NCBI RefSeq assembly: GCF_900609065.1
Contig: NZ_UXAU01000037.1
Coordinates: forward strand, 12,259 to 76,258
Source: Arthrobacter ulcerisalmonis
GTDB taxonomy: Bacteria; Actinomycetota; Actinomycetes; Actinomycetales; Micrococcaceae
DNA length: 64,000 bases
Direction of reading: 5' to 3'
Of the stretch, positions 1 to 7,748 are shown piece after piece. The notes beneath the pieces were generated by a model. That model was not told the origin of the DNA. It made no database searches and saw only the letters and a list, made by a program, of their open reading frames with translations. Position 1 is the stretch's first letter. Each line of letters starts with the position of its first letter. The position numbers were made by a program, and so were the translations under genes.

Positions 1-110
1 GGCGCTTCCTCGCCCCCCCACCACCCCCACACAACAAATACTAAAAACGACCCCCCCCCCCCAACCTCAAATCTTGGGGTGGCCCGCGGCTCTCCTGTTT
101 GTTGAACTGC
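1..110. other. window edge, no gene seen
   Basis: No open frame with a credible start is visible here. The stretch is C-rich on the plus strand and includes an uninterrupted run of 12 C at 51-62. It forms the 3' flank of the minus-strand gene that follows. I see no hairpin with a T-tract that would serve as its terminator. A gene truncated by the window edge cannot be excluded. Confidence 0.6.
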
Positions 111-968
111 TCAGCTGGCCGGGCGGAGCTTGATTTCGGTGATCTTCAACTGGTCGGTTCCCTCGAAGCGGTAACCCAGGTCAATCGTCTTGCCGTCACA
201 GGTGATGACCCCGGCGAAGTCCGCTGATTTGGAGTCGTTCTCGTTCGCCACGTTGACGGAGTTGTAAGACTGTTTGCAGGTGTCGTCCATGTCCAGGCTG
301 GCCACCCCTTCAACGAAGGATTCCTTGGAGATCTGTTTCTGCAGGGCCGGGTCCAGGAAGTCGTCGTACGCCTTGGAACTTTCGCCGGCGATGACCAGCT
401 TGGTGAAATCATCCGCCTGGGATTTGGCTTGGCTGGTGGCGTCACCCACGATGTTCACCAGCACGAGAACCCCAACGAGCACCAGAGCCAGGACGGCACC
501 CACTGCCGAGAGGATGATCCACAGTTTCTTGCGGCTCTTGGCCGGCGGCCCACCGGGGAGCCCAAAAGGCGTTTCGGGTGCCTGCGCGTAGGGGTTCTGA
601 GCGTTCGGGGTCGCGTACGCATTGTGGGGCGCCCCGCCGTACTGTGGTTGTCCCGCACCGTCGTGTGGCTGGCCGGCACCGAACTGCGGTTGGCTCGGTC
701 CGCCTTGCGGTTGGCCGGCGCCGTACTGTGGTTGTCCCGCACCGTCGTGTGGCTGGCCGGCACCGAACTGCGGTTGGCCTGCTCCGTAAGGCGGCTGAGG
801 TAGTTGCCCTGCATCGTGAGGGGCCTGCGCGCCGGGAGTACCGGCGTCGTACGCTGCCTGTGGCTCTGCCGGAACGGTAGGCGGTGCAAGCGGCGGCGGT
901 GGAACGGCGGGTTGGCCGGCGCCTGGGGTGGAGGGATCCGGCTGGTGGGGTTCCTGCGGAGAGCTCAA
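111..968 (-). CDS. proline/glycine/glutamine-rich single-pass membrane protein
   Basis: This predicted 285-aa protein has three parts. The N-terminal half is disordered and rich in Pro, Gly and Gln, with repeated AGQPQ(Y/F)GAGQPHDG-type units. A basic KSRKK stretch then precedes one transmembrane helix at about residues 149-175. The C-terminal extracytoplasmic domain has about 110 residues and two cysteines. This architecture is common in actinobacterial cell-envelope proteins, but I recognise no specific family and assign no function. I place the start at TTG 968 because a GGAAAGG ribosome-binding site sits just upstream. The open frame extends to 1040, but the extra residues look non-coding. 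The repeats are duplicated at DNA level (see the repeat entry). The gene is monocistronic. Confidence 0.7.
   Translation of the reverse strand: MSSPQEPHQPDPSTPGAGQPAVPPPPLAPPTVPAEPQAAYDAGTPGAQAPHDAGQLPQPPYGAGQPQFGAGQPHDGAGQPQYGAGQPQGGPSQPQFGAGQPHDGAGQPQYGGAPHNAYATPNAQNPYAQAPETPFGLPGGPPAKSRKKLWIILSAVGAVLALVLVGVLVLVNIVGDATSQAKSQADDFTKLVIAGESSKAYDDFLDPALQKQISKESFVEGVASLDMDDTCKQSYNSVNVANENDSKSADFAGVITCDGKTIDLGYRFEGTDQLKITEIKLRPAS
635..778. repeat. 60-bp exact direct repeat inside the proline-rich protein gene
   Basis: Positions 635-694 and 719-778 are identical. The period is 84 bp, or 28 codons, so the duplication keeps frame and adds one block of the Gly-Gln-Pro repeat. Identity at DNA level, including third positions, points to recent duplication or gene conversion. 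Copy number may vary between strains. Confidence 0.85.
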
Positions 969-1063
969 GGTGGAGCCTTTCCAAACATGGTGCGGGCACC
1001 GAGTGGCGGAGTCGTGGTGGCTGACCCCAATATCTGCCACCCAGCCTATAACTTGTGCCGATC

Positions 1064-1537
1064 CTAGGCCTGTTCGGAGCCTCGGTCGAGGAGCGGCTGG
1101 ACGCGAAAGGGGATGAGTTCGCCCATGGCCAAGGCGGTATCTGTCCGGTCCACGCCCTCGCAGCCCAGGATCTTCCCGTTGATCCGGAACAAATCCTCAG
1201 CGTCCAACGCCACCACGCGGAGCAGGAGATCTGCGGATCCGGTGAGGCCGAACCCTTCAAGGATTTCCGGGATATCGGCCAGCTCGCCAGCCAATTTCCC
1301 CAGTTTCTGCTGCTGCACATGCACAGAAATGAAGGCCATCAGGGGGTACCCCAACGCCACCGGATTGATCCTGCGCTCAAAGGAGAGGAACACATGGCCC
1401 TTCTCCAGGTGAGCCATCCGGGCCTGCACCGTATTCCGGGAGAGCCCCAGCTTTTGAGCCAACGCCACCACTGTCCGCCGCGGGTCCTGCGCCAGCGCAG
1501 ATAGCAGTCGGGTGTCCGTGCCATCCAAAGCTCGCAT
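1064..1537 (-). CDS. Lrp/AsnC-family transcriptional regulator
   Basis: This predicted 157-aa regulator has an N-terminal AsnC-type helix-turn-helix (LDGTDTRLLSALAQDPRRTV..., recognition region around LGLSRNTVQARMAHLEK). A C-terminal RAM-type ligand-binding domain follows (LRVVALDAEDLFRINGKILG and onward). Such proteins sense amino acids or related metabolites and bind DNA as octamers. The gene is divergent from the branched-chain keto-acid dehydrogenase operon, so local control of that operon is likely (inference). I chose ATG 1537 although the frame is open to 1825. A TATCCT -10 box at 1545-1550 lies 7 nt before it, giving a leaderless mRNA, and the upstream residues do not resemble the family. 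Confidence 0.85.
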   Translation of the reverse strand: MRALDGTDTRLLSALAQDPRRTVVALAQKLGLSRNTVQARMAHLEKGHVFLSFERRINPVALGYPLMAFISVHVQQQKLGKLAGELADIPEILEGFGLTGSADLLLRVVALDAEDLFRINGKILGCEGVDRTDTALAMGELIPFRVQPLLDRGSEQA

Positions 1538-1544
1538 AATGCGA

Positions 1545-1632
1545 AGGATAGCACGGTCCAGGACGTCCAAACAGTGCACATTGTTCAATGAAAGCAGCAC
1601 TGGTTGTACCCCATGCCACTTGTGAGTAGGGT
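1545..1632. promoter_or_regulatory. divergent lrp/bkdA promoters with a central dyad
   Basis: On the plus strand TTGTAC (1604-1609) and TAGGGT (1627-1632), with a 17-bp spacer, form a good promoter for bkdA. On the minus strand TATCCT (1545-1550) is a -10 box 7 nt before the Lrp ATG. Between the two promoters lies a dyad with arms CATTG and CAATG around TT (1579-1590), a plausible binding site for the Lrp-type regulator. The boxes are seen in the sequence; the regulator assignment is inference. Confidence 0.55.
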
Positions 1633-1730
1633 CACAGTATCTGGGTCGATGATGCCCGGGCGGCCAGCGGTGGGCGGGGCCACAAGCTCCGTAGCTGCAG
1701 GTCAACGACGTGAAAGGGTTGCGGGCTATC

Positions 1731-2903
1731 GTGTCTACAGACGAAGCGGGCCACGGCGGAAGACAAGCCGGAAATACAGCTGGAAACGCCCAGGAAGCGA
1801 CTCCAGGGCTGATCCAACTGATCACCCCCGGCGGTGAGCGGGTCAGTCACCCGGAATTCGATGTCTGGGTCAATGACGTCACTGACGACCAGCTTGCCGC
1901 GCTGTATGAGGACATGAGTGTCATTCGCCGCATCGATGTTGAGGCAACGGCGTTGCAACGGCAGGGCGAGTTGGCTCTCTGGCCGCCGCTCCTGGGACAA
2001 GAGGCCGCCCAGATCGGTTCAGGCAGGTCCCTCCGGCAGGAAGATTTTGTCTTCTCCAGCTACCGCGAGAACGGTGTGGCGTACTGCCGCGGCGTTGACC
2101 TGACGGACCTGGTCCGGGTGTGGCGCGGCAACGCGTCGTCCGGCTGGGACCCCTACGCCATCAACATGGCCACACCACAGATCATCATCGGGGCGCAGAC
2201 CCTCCACGCCGCCGGCTACGCCATGGGAATCCAGTTTGACGGCGCAGATGCTGCCTCCGTGGCCTACTTCGGCGACGGCGCCACCAGCGAAGGCGATGTC
2301 AACGAGGCAATGGTTTTCGCCGCAAGCTTCCAGATCCCCATGGTCTTCTTCTGCACCAACAATCATTGGGCCATCTCCGAGCCAGTCCGGCTGCAGTCAC
2401 ACATCCACTTGGCCGACCGGGCCGACGGGTTCGGCATCCCCAGCCTCCGGGTCGACGGCAACGATGTCCTGGCGGTGATGGCCGTGACCCGGCTGGCCCT
2501 GGACCGCGCCCGGCGAGGTGGCGGGCCTACGTTTATCGAAGCAGTCAGCTACCGGATGGGGCCGCACACCACGGCCGACGATCCCACCCGATACCGCGAC
2601 GCCAACGAACTCGAAGACTGGGCGGCAAAGGATCCCATCAGCAGGGTTGCCGCCCTGCTCGACCGGAAGGGCCTGTTGACCAGCGCACTGCAGGAGCAAG
2701 TCCAACAGAAGTCCGACGCCGTGGCACGCGAGATGCGCCACGGCTGCACCACCATGCCGGAGCCGCAAGCCATGGCTGTCTTTGACAACGTCTACACCGC
2801 CCCGAACTCGGCCCTGGAGCGCCAGGCGGACCACTACTCGAGGTATCTGGCCATGTTCGATGAGCCAGCCGCTGCTGCCGCCACGGAAGGTGCACGCCGA
2901 TGA
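1731..2903 (+). CDS. bkdA: branched-chain 2-oxo acid dehydrogenase E1 alpha subunit
   Basis: This is the thiamine-diphosphate subunit that, with BkdB, decarboxylates branched-chain 2-oxo acids and passes the acyl group to lipoyl-E2. The predicted product has 390 aa. The ThDP motif is complete: GDG at 181-183 (YFGDGATSEGDVNEA) and NN at 210-211. The substrate-loop arginine/serine region RYRDANELEDW is also present. The first of three genes overlapping by 4 bp, it is the syntenic counterpart of M. tuberculosis Rv2497c. The GTG start at 1731 follows a GAAAGGG site; GTG 1710 is an in-frame alternative. Pyruvate dehydrogenase E1 alpha is the main alternative, but the downstream acyl-CoA carboxylase and CoA-transferase genes favour branched-chain substrates. 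No E3 gene is present in the window. Confidence 0.88.
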   Translation: MSTDEAGHGGRQAGNTAGNAQEATPGLIQLITPGGERVSHPEFDVWVNDVTDDQLAALYEDMSVIRRIDVEATALQRQGELALWPPLLGQEAAQIGSGRSLRQEDFVFSSYRENGVAYCRGVDLTDLVRVWRGNASSGWDPYAINMATPQIIIGAQTLHAAGYAMGIQFDGADAASVAYFGDGATSEGDVNEAMVFAASFQIPMVFFCTNNHWAISEPVRLQSHIHLADRADGFGIPSLRVDGNDVLAVMAVTRLALDRARRGGGPTFIEAVSYRMGPHTTADDPTRYRDANELEDWAAKDPISRVAALLDRKGLLTSALQEQVQQKSDAVAREMRHGCTTMPEPQAMAVFDNVYTAPNSALERQADHYSRYLAMFDEPAAAAATEGARR

Positions 2904-3910
2904 CCACCATGACCTTGGCCCGTGCCATCAACACCGGCCTCCGGAAGTCCCTCGAGAGCGATCCCAAAGTCATCTTGATGGGTGAGGACATCGGCGCCCT
3001 GGGCGGTGTCTTCCGGGTAACGGACGGACTGCAGAAGGACTTCGGCACCCACCGCGTGTTGGACACCCCGCTGGCCGAGTCGGCCATTGTGGGCACCGCC
3101 GTCGGGCTCGCCTACCGTGGCTACCGGCCCGTCGTCGAAATCCAATTCGATGGCTTCATCTACCCGGCGTTTGACCAGATTGTCAGCCAGGTGGCCAAAC
3201 TGCACTACCGCACGCGCGGTGCCGTGAAAATGCCCATCACCATCCGGGTTCCCTTCGGCGGCGGTATTGGCTCCCCGGAACATCACTCAGAATCGCCCGA
3301 GGCGTACTTCACCCACACCTCTGGCCTGCGTGTGGTGAGCGTCGCCAACCCGCAGGACGCCTACTCGGTGATCCAACAGGCAATTGTCAGCGACGATCCG
3401 GTCCTCTTCTTCGAGCCCAAACGCCGCTACCACGACAAGGGCGAAGTGGACGACGCCTCGGCGCTCAGCTCAGCCCTGCCCATGGGGCAGGCGCGGGTCC
3501 TCACGCAGGGCGCCGACGTCACGCTGGTGGCTTACGGCCCCATGGTCAAGACCGCGTTGGACGCCGCTGCAGCTGCGGCCGACGAGCAGATCGGCGTCGA
3601 AGTCATCGACCTGCGCTCCCTTGCACCCATCGACTACGCGCCGGTAGTGGCGTCCGTGCGTAAGACCGGGCGGCTGGTGGTCACCCACGAAGCCGGGCAA
3701 TCGGGTGGACTCGGCGCCGAGATTGCCGCCAGCATCACCGAACGGTGCTTCAACTACCTGGAAGCGGCGCCGGTCCGCGTCACCGGTTTCGACATCCCCT
3801 ACCCCTACTCGAAGGTGGAGATGCACCACCTGCCCAGTCTGGACCGCATTCTCGACGGCGTGGACCGCGCCCTCGGACGGCCTAACTCCCTCAGCGGGTT
3901 GGAAGGATGA
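2900..3910 (+). CDS. bkdB: branched-chain 2-oxo acid dehydrogenase E1 beta subunit
   Basis: This 336-aa protein is the transketolase-like beta subunit of the E1 heterotetramer. The N-terminal pyrimidine-binding domain contains the catalytic glutamate in LAESAI (E60), which activates thiamine diphosphate. The E. coli-type one-chain E1 is therefore not used here. The C-terminal transketolase domain (ADVTLVAYGPMVKTALDAA..., IDLRSLAPID) is complete. Length is normal for the family. ATG overlaps the bkdA stop by 4 bp, and the bkdC start overlaps its own stop by 4 bp, so the three are translationally coupled. Counterpart of M. tuberculosis Rv2496c. Confidence 0.93.
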   Translation: MTTMTLARAINTGLRKSLESDPKVILMGEDIGALGGVFRVTDGLQKDFGTHRVLDTPLAESAIVGTAVGLAYRGYRPVVEIQFDGFIYPAFDQIVSQVAKLHYRTRGAVKMPITIRVPFGGGIGSPEHHSESPEAYFTHTSGLRVVSVANPQDAYSVIQQAIVSDDPVLFFEPKRRYHDKGEVDDASALSSALPMGQARVLTQGADVTLVAYGPMVKTALDAAAAAADEQIGVEVIDLRSLAPIDYAPVVASVRKTGRLVVTHEAGQSGGLGAEIAASITERCFNYLEAAPVRVTGFDIPYPYSKVEMHHLPSLDRILDGVDRALGRPNSLSGLEG

Positions 3911-5253
3911 GCGCCACCATGATCAAAGAATTTCGGCTACCGGACCTGGGGGAGGGGCTCACCGAATCGGAGATCCTCAGCTGGAAGGTCCAGGTAGGGG
4001 ATACCGTCAAGCTCAACCAGGTCATCGCCGAGGTGGAAACCGCCAAGGCGGTGGTGGAGTTGCCGTCACCCTTCGACGGCGTCATCGCTGCGCTCCATGA
4101 GGAACCCGGCACGGTGGTGGAGGTGGGCAAGCCGATCGTCTCGTTCGAGGTGCCTGACGTGGGGGCGGCACCGAAGCGCGAGCCGAACCTCGTGGGGTAC
4201 GGCGCCGTCGTCGAAAGTTCCGGCCGGCCGGCACGGCGGCTGCGAGCGGCAGGTGTCTTGGCGGCTGACGGTGTGCCCGCCGTTGGTTCGGATTCGGGCG
4301 CCGGGGCTGCCGCCGTCGTCGTGCCTGAGGCTGCTGCGCCCACGGTCGCTGCCGCGGCTCCTCGAAGCTCCGAGCTTCCGGAGCGGCCACGCTCCACGCC
4401 GCCGGTCCGGAAGCTCGCCAAGGATCTGCACGTCGACCTGGCCCAGGTAACAGGCACGGGTCCGCAGGGCCTCATCACCCGCGCTGACGTTGAAGGTTTC
4501 GAGAAGGCGACGTCCGGCGTCGTCGCATCAGCTCCGGCGACGGCGGCGGGGAACCGTGAAACGCGGACGCCCATCAAGGGGGTGCGCAAGTTCACGGCAG
4601 CGGCCATGGTGGCCAGTGCCTTCACCGCACCGCACGTGACCGAATTCCTCACCGTGGACGTGACGCCCAGCATGGAGTTGCTCACCCGGTTGCGGACCCG
4701 GCGCGACTTCGCCGAACTCCGACTGACGCCGCTCACCCTGGCCGCCAAGGCAGTTTTGCTGGCGCTGCGGCGGAATCCGTCGCTGAACTCCTCGTGGGAC
4801 GAGGTCAACCAGGAGATCGCCACGTACAACTACGTCAACCTGGGGATCGCGGCCGCCACGCCGCGAGGGTTGCTGGTGCCAAACCTCAAGGACGCTGACG
4901 CCCTGACCCTGGCCGAACTCGCCACCGCGCTCGCCGCCTTGGCAGAGACGGCGCGGGCGGGTAAGACGAGTCCGGCTGATTTGTCTGGGGGGACCATCTC
5001 GATCACCAACGTTGGCGTCTTTGGGATCGACGCCGGCACGCCCATTCTGAACCCGGGTGAAGCTGCGATTTTGGCGCTCGGCGCTGTCCGGTCCACGCCC
5101 TGGGAGTACCGCGGCGAGGTGGCGCTGCGCCAGGTGATGACCTTGAGTTTGTCGTTCGATCACCGTCTGGTCGACGGTGAGCAGGGCGCCCGGTTCCTGG
5201 CTGATGTTGGAGCGATCCTGGCGGACCCCAGCTCCGTGATCACCATGGTCTAG
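3907..5253 (+). CDS. bkdC: dihydrolipoamide acyltransferase E2 of the branched-chain complex
   Basis: This 448-aa E2 core protein carries the swinging lipoyl arm and transfers the acyl group to CoA. Domains in order: one N-terminal lipoyl domain with lipoyl-lysine K47 in VETAKAVVE; an Ala/Pro-rich linker; a peripheral subunit-binding domain at about 165-197 (PVRKLAKDLHVDLAQ... with GTGPQGLI); and a CAT acyltransferase domain ending in the active-site motif FDHRLVDG (H419, D423). A single lipoyl domain is typical of branched-chain E2s. It is the last gene of the bkdABC unit and is followed by a hairpin and the convergent TetR gene. Confidence 0.93.
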   Translation: MSATMIKEFRLPDLGEGLTESEILSWKVQVGDTVKLNQVIAEVETAKAVVELPSPFDGVIAALHEEPGTVVEVGKPIVSFEVPDVGAAPKREPNLVGYGAVVESSGRPARRLRAAGVLAADGVPAVGSDSGAGAAAVVVPEAAAPTVAAAAPRSSELPERPRSTPPVRKLAKDLHVDLAQVTGTGPQGLITRADVEGFEKATSGVVASAPATAAGNRETRTPIKGVRKFTAAAMVASAFTAPHVTEFLTVDVTPSMELLTRLRTRRDFAELRLTPLTLAAKAVLLALRRNPSLNSSWDEVNQEIATYNYVNLGIAAATPRGLLVPNLKDADALTLAELATALAALAETARAGKTSPADLSGGTISITNVGVFGIDAGTPILNPGEAAILALGAVRSTPWEYRGEVALRQVMTLSLSFDHRLVDGEQGARFLADVGAILADPSSVITMV

Positions 5254-5254
5254 T

Positions 5255-5277
5255 CGTTACCCCGCCGAGGGGTGACG
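5255..5277. terminator. hairpin between convergent bkdC and TetR genes
   Basis: The arms CGTTACCCC and GGGGTGACG (9 bp, one G-U pair) enclose a 5-nt loop. They fill the gap between the two stop codons. There is no T-tract on either strand, so it would be a weak or Rho-assisted bidirectional terminator. Confidence 0.45.
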
Positions 5278-5994
5278 TTACGGTGCCGTGAGGGCGGCCT
5301 GGGCCATTGCTTCGAGCAGGGGACGGGCCGTTTTCATGGGGACTTTGCGGCCGAGGCTGCGAACGGAGTGTGGCGTGGAGTTGATCAGCCCGAAGGTGGC
5401 GTGAGCTCGGAGCCGGAGCTCGGCCGGGTCTGCAGTCGGGTGGAGCTGGGCCAGGATTTCTACCCACACGTGGACGTAGCTGCGTTGCAGGGCGCGAACG
5501 GCTGATTGGTCTGGCTCGGCAAGGTTGGTGAGGTCGCGGTCCTGGACCCGGATGACGTCCGGGTTGCTCAAGGCGAAGTCCACATGGAAGCTCACCAGTT
5601 GCTGCAAGGCCGTGAGCGGCGTGGAGTTGTGCGCGGCTACCTGCTGTCCGCCGGCCAGGAGTTCCTCACTCACGCTGACAAGGAGTGCGGCTAGGACAGC
5701 TTGCTTGCCGGGGAAGTGCCGGTACACAGCCGGGCCGCTGACACCAGCCGCCGCCCCCAGCTCCTCAAGGGACACGCCGCCGAACCCGCGCGCTGCGAAT
5801 TGCGATGCTGCTGCAGCCAGCAGTGACTGGCGCCGCGCCTCTTTGGCATCACGTCGTTGGGTCCGGGTGGGCGGTGGCGTGACGTCGGTGGGTTGATGGT
5901 GTTCGGTTGGCTGCGCTCGAACAACAGCTGGGCCGCTCACGGCCAGGTAGTCGACGCCGGTTCGCATGCGCGGCGGGATGGGATTGCTGCTCAC
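5278..5994 (-). CDS. TetR-family regulator of the acyl-CoA catabolic operon
   Basis: This predicted 238-aa protein has an unusually long (about 50-residue) Pro/Gln-rich leader before the TetR helix-turn-helix (RQSLLAAAASQFAARGFGGVSLEELGAAAGVSGPAVYRHFPGK in overlapping segments). A C-terminal ligand domain follows (VSFHVDFALSNPDVIRVQDRDL). The GTG at 5994 has an ideal AGGAGG site 6 nt upstream, which supports the long N-terminus. It is divergent from accD1; the 134-bp intergenic region holds two GTTA-N8-TAAC sites, the probable operators. An acyl-CoA intermediate is the likely ligand, by analogy with other TetR repressors of acyl-CoA pathways (inference). Confidence 0.88.
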   Translation of the reverse strand: MSSNPIPPRMRTGVDYLAVSGPAVVRAQPTEHHQPTDVTPPPTRTQRRDAKEARRQSLLAAAASQFAARGFGGVSLEELGAAAGVSGPAVYRHFPGKQAVLAALLVSVSEELLAGGQQVAAHNSTPLTALQQLVSFHVDFALSNPDVIRVQDRDLTNLAEPDQSAVRALQRSYVHVWVEILAQLHPTADPAELRLRAHATFGLINSTPHSVRSLGRKVPMKTARPLLEAMAQAALTAP

Positions 5995-6038
5995 TTTTCC
6001 TCCTCGGACCCGGAGATTCTACCAACGCCCAGCCTGTG

Positions 6039-6092
6039 TTGGACATCACAGTTAATCCAGACTAACCTGAATTTCAGTTACTGATCACTAAC
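6039..6092 (+). promoter_or_regulatory. accD1 promoter with a twin TetR-type operator
   Basis: Two 16-bp sites of the form GTTA-N8-TAAC lie at 6051-6066 and 6077-6092, with centres 26 bp apart. The second is a near-perfect palindrome (GTTACTGATCACTAAC, mismatched at one symmetric pair). An 11-bp dyad, CTGAATTTCAG (6067-6077), bridges them. A candidate promoter, TTGGAC (6039-6044), 18-bp spacer, TAACCT (6063-6068), overlaps the first site, so binding would block RNA polymerase. The layout is seen; the TetR assignment is inference from the divergent gene. Confidence 0.6.
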
Positions 6093-6128
6093 CGAGTCTG
6101 CTGTTGCGGGTTCGGTTCGCCTACGGAA

Positions 6129-7748
6129 ATGGACGCGGCGATGGAGACTTTGGCCAGTCGGGTGGACCCTGGCAGTGATGCTTTCGTTGCGAACGAAGAG
6201 GGCCAGCTCAAACTTGTGGCCGAGTTGCGGGACCGCTTGGCTGCGGCTGCCTTGGGTGGGCCCGCGAAATCCCGGGCTCGGCACACGGCCCGCGGGAAAT
6301 TGCTGCCGCGCGAGCGTATCGATCAGTTACTCGATGACGGCAGTCCGTTCCTTGAGATCGCTCCGCTGGCGGCTGACGGTATGTATGACGGCGAAGCTCC
6401 CGGAGCAGGAGTTATTGCAGGCATCGGATTGGTCCACGGCCGCCAGGTCCTGGTGATCTCCAACGACGCTACGGTCAAGGGCGGAACGTACTTCCCGCTC
6501 ACGGTGAAAAAGCACCTGCGGGCCCAGGAAATTGCCCTGGAAAACAGGTTGCCCTGCATCTATCTCGTAGATTCGGGCGGCGCCTTTCTGCCCAAGCAGG
6601 ATGAGGTGTTTCCGGACCGGGACCACTTTGGCCGCATCTTCTACAACCAGGCGCGGATGTCTGCCGCGAAAATCCCGCAGTTGGCTGCTGTCCTCGGTTC
6701 ATGCACCGCCGGCGGCGCCTACGTCCCGGCCATGAGCGACGAGACGGTGATCGTCCGCAACCAAGGCACGATCTTCCTCGGCGGCCCACCGCTGGTGAAG
6801 GCTGCCATTGGGGAGGAAGTGAGCGCCGAGGACCTCGGCGGCGGCGACGTCCACGCCAAGATCTCCGGTGTCACCGACCACCTCGCCGACAATGACCAGC
6901 ATGCCCTGCAGATCCTGCGCGACATTGTTGCCACGCTCCCCAGTGCCGCGGACCCGGTGTGGCCGGTGAGCGCCGTCGTCGATCCCGCCGTGGACCCCGG
7001 CCAGCTCTACGGCGCGGTACCCACAGACGTGAACGCCGCCTATGACGTTCGAGAAGTGATCGCCCGGCTCGTGGACGGCAGCAGCTTCCATGAGTTCAAG
7101 CGCGACTATGGCACCACCCTGGTCACCGGCTTCGCCCGCATCCACGGCCACCAGGTGGGAATCGTCGCCAACAACGGGGTGCTTTTCAGCGAGTCGTCGT
7201 TGAAGGGCGCGCACTTCATCGAACTATGTGACCAGCGCGGCATCGCACTGCTTTTCCTGCAGAACATCTCCGGCTTCATGGTGGGCAAAGACGCCGAGCA
7301 AGGCGGGATCGCCAAGAATGGCGCCAAAATGGTCACCGCCGTTGCCACGGCCAGGGTCCCCAAACTGACAGTGGTAATCGGTGGCTCCTTCGGCGCAGGA
7401 AACTACTCCATGTGCGGACGCGCCTACTCACCCCGGTTCCTCTGGATGTGGCCCGCGGCCCGCATCTCCGTCATGGGCGGGAACCAGGCGGCCAGCGTCC
7501 TGGCCACCGTCAAACGTGACCAGTTCCAGGCCGCCGGCGAGGACTGGCCAGCCGCGGAGGAAGAAGCCTTCAAGGCCCCCATCCGGCAACAGTATGAGGA
7601 CCAGGGGAGCCCCTACTACTCAACTGCCCGACTCTGGGACGACGGCGTCATTGATCCCGCGGACACCCGCACCATTGTGGGGCTCGCCCTCGACGTCGTT
7701 TCCCGCACCCCACTGCCGGAGACGTCCTTCGGCCTCTTCCGGATGTGA
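6129..7748 (+). CDS. accD1: acyl-CoA carboxylase carboxyltransferase (beta) subunit, methylcrotonyl-CoA type
   Basis: This 539-aa carboxyltransferase moves CO2 from carboxybiotin to the acyl-CoA substrate. Both crotonase-fold halves are present. The N half holds [32 protein letters not shown] and a Gly-rich oxyanion region, [16 protein letters not shown]. The C half holds [12 protein letters not shown] and [16 protein letters not shown]. These are closest to the methylcrotonyl-CoA carboxylase beta type (LiuB; M. tuberculosis AccD1), which fits leucine catabolism. It starts the catabolic operon downstream of the twin operator, and the next gene overlaps its stop by 4 bp. The start is ATG 6129; ATG 6141 is possible. 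Confidence 0.92.
   Translation: MDAAMETLASRVDPGSDAFVANEEGQLKLVAELRDRLAAAALGGPAKSRARHTARGKLLPRERIDQLLDDGSPFLEIAPLAADGMYDGEAPGAGVIAGIGLVHGRQVLVISNDATVKGGTYFPLTVKKHLRAQEIALENRLPCIYLVDSGGAFLPKQDEVFPDRDHFGRIFYNQARMSAAKIPQLAAVLGSCTAGGAYVPAMSDETVIVRNQGTIFLGGPPLVKAAIGEEVSAEDLGGGDVHAKISGVTDHLADNDQHALQILRDIVATLPSAADPVWPVSAVVDPAVDPGQLYGAVPTDVNAAYDVREVIARLVDGSSFHEFKRDYGTTLVTGFARIHGHQVGIVANNGVLFSESSLKGAHFIELCDQRGIALLFLQNISGFMVGKDAEQGGIAKNGAKMVTAVATARVPKLTVVIGGSFGAGNYSMCGRAYSPRFLWMWPAARISVMGGNQAASVLATVKRDQFQAAGEDWPAAEEEAFKAPIRQQYEDQGSPYYSTARLWDDGVIDPADTRTIVGLALDVVSRTPLPETSFGLFRM

Noticed and set aside
1..110. 6C RNA (hairpins with six-C loops)
   Set aside because: The C-runs are not flanked by complementary arms that would make the two required hairpins.
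442..1320. Minus-strand frame overlapping both the proline-rich protein and Lrp genes
   Set aside because: It conflicts with two better supported genes and its composition is Arg/Thr-rich shadow coding.
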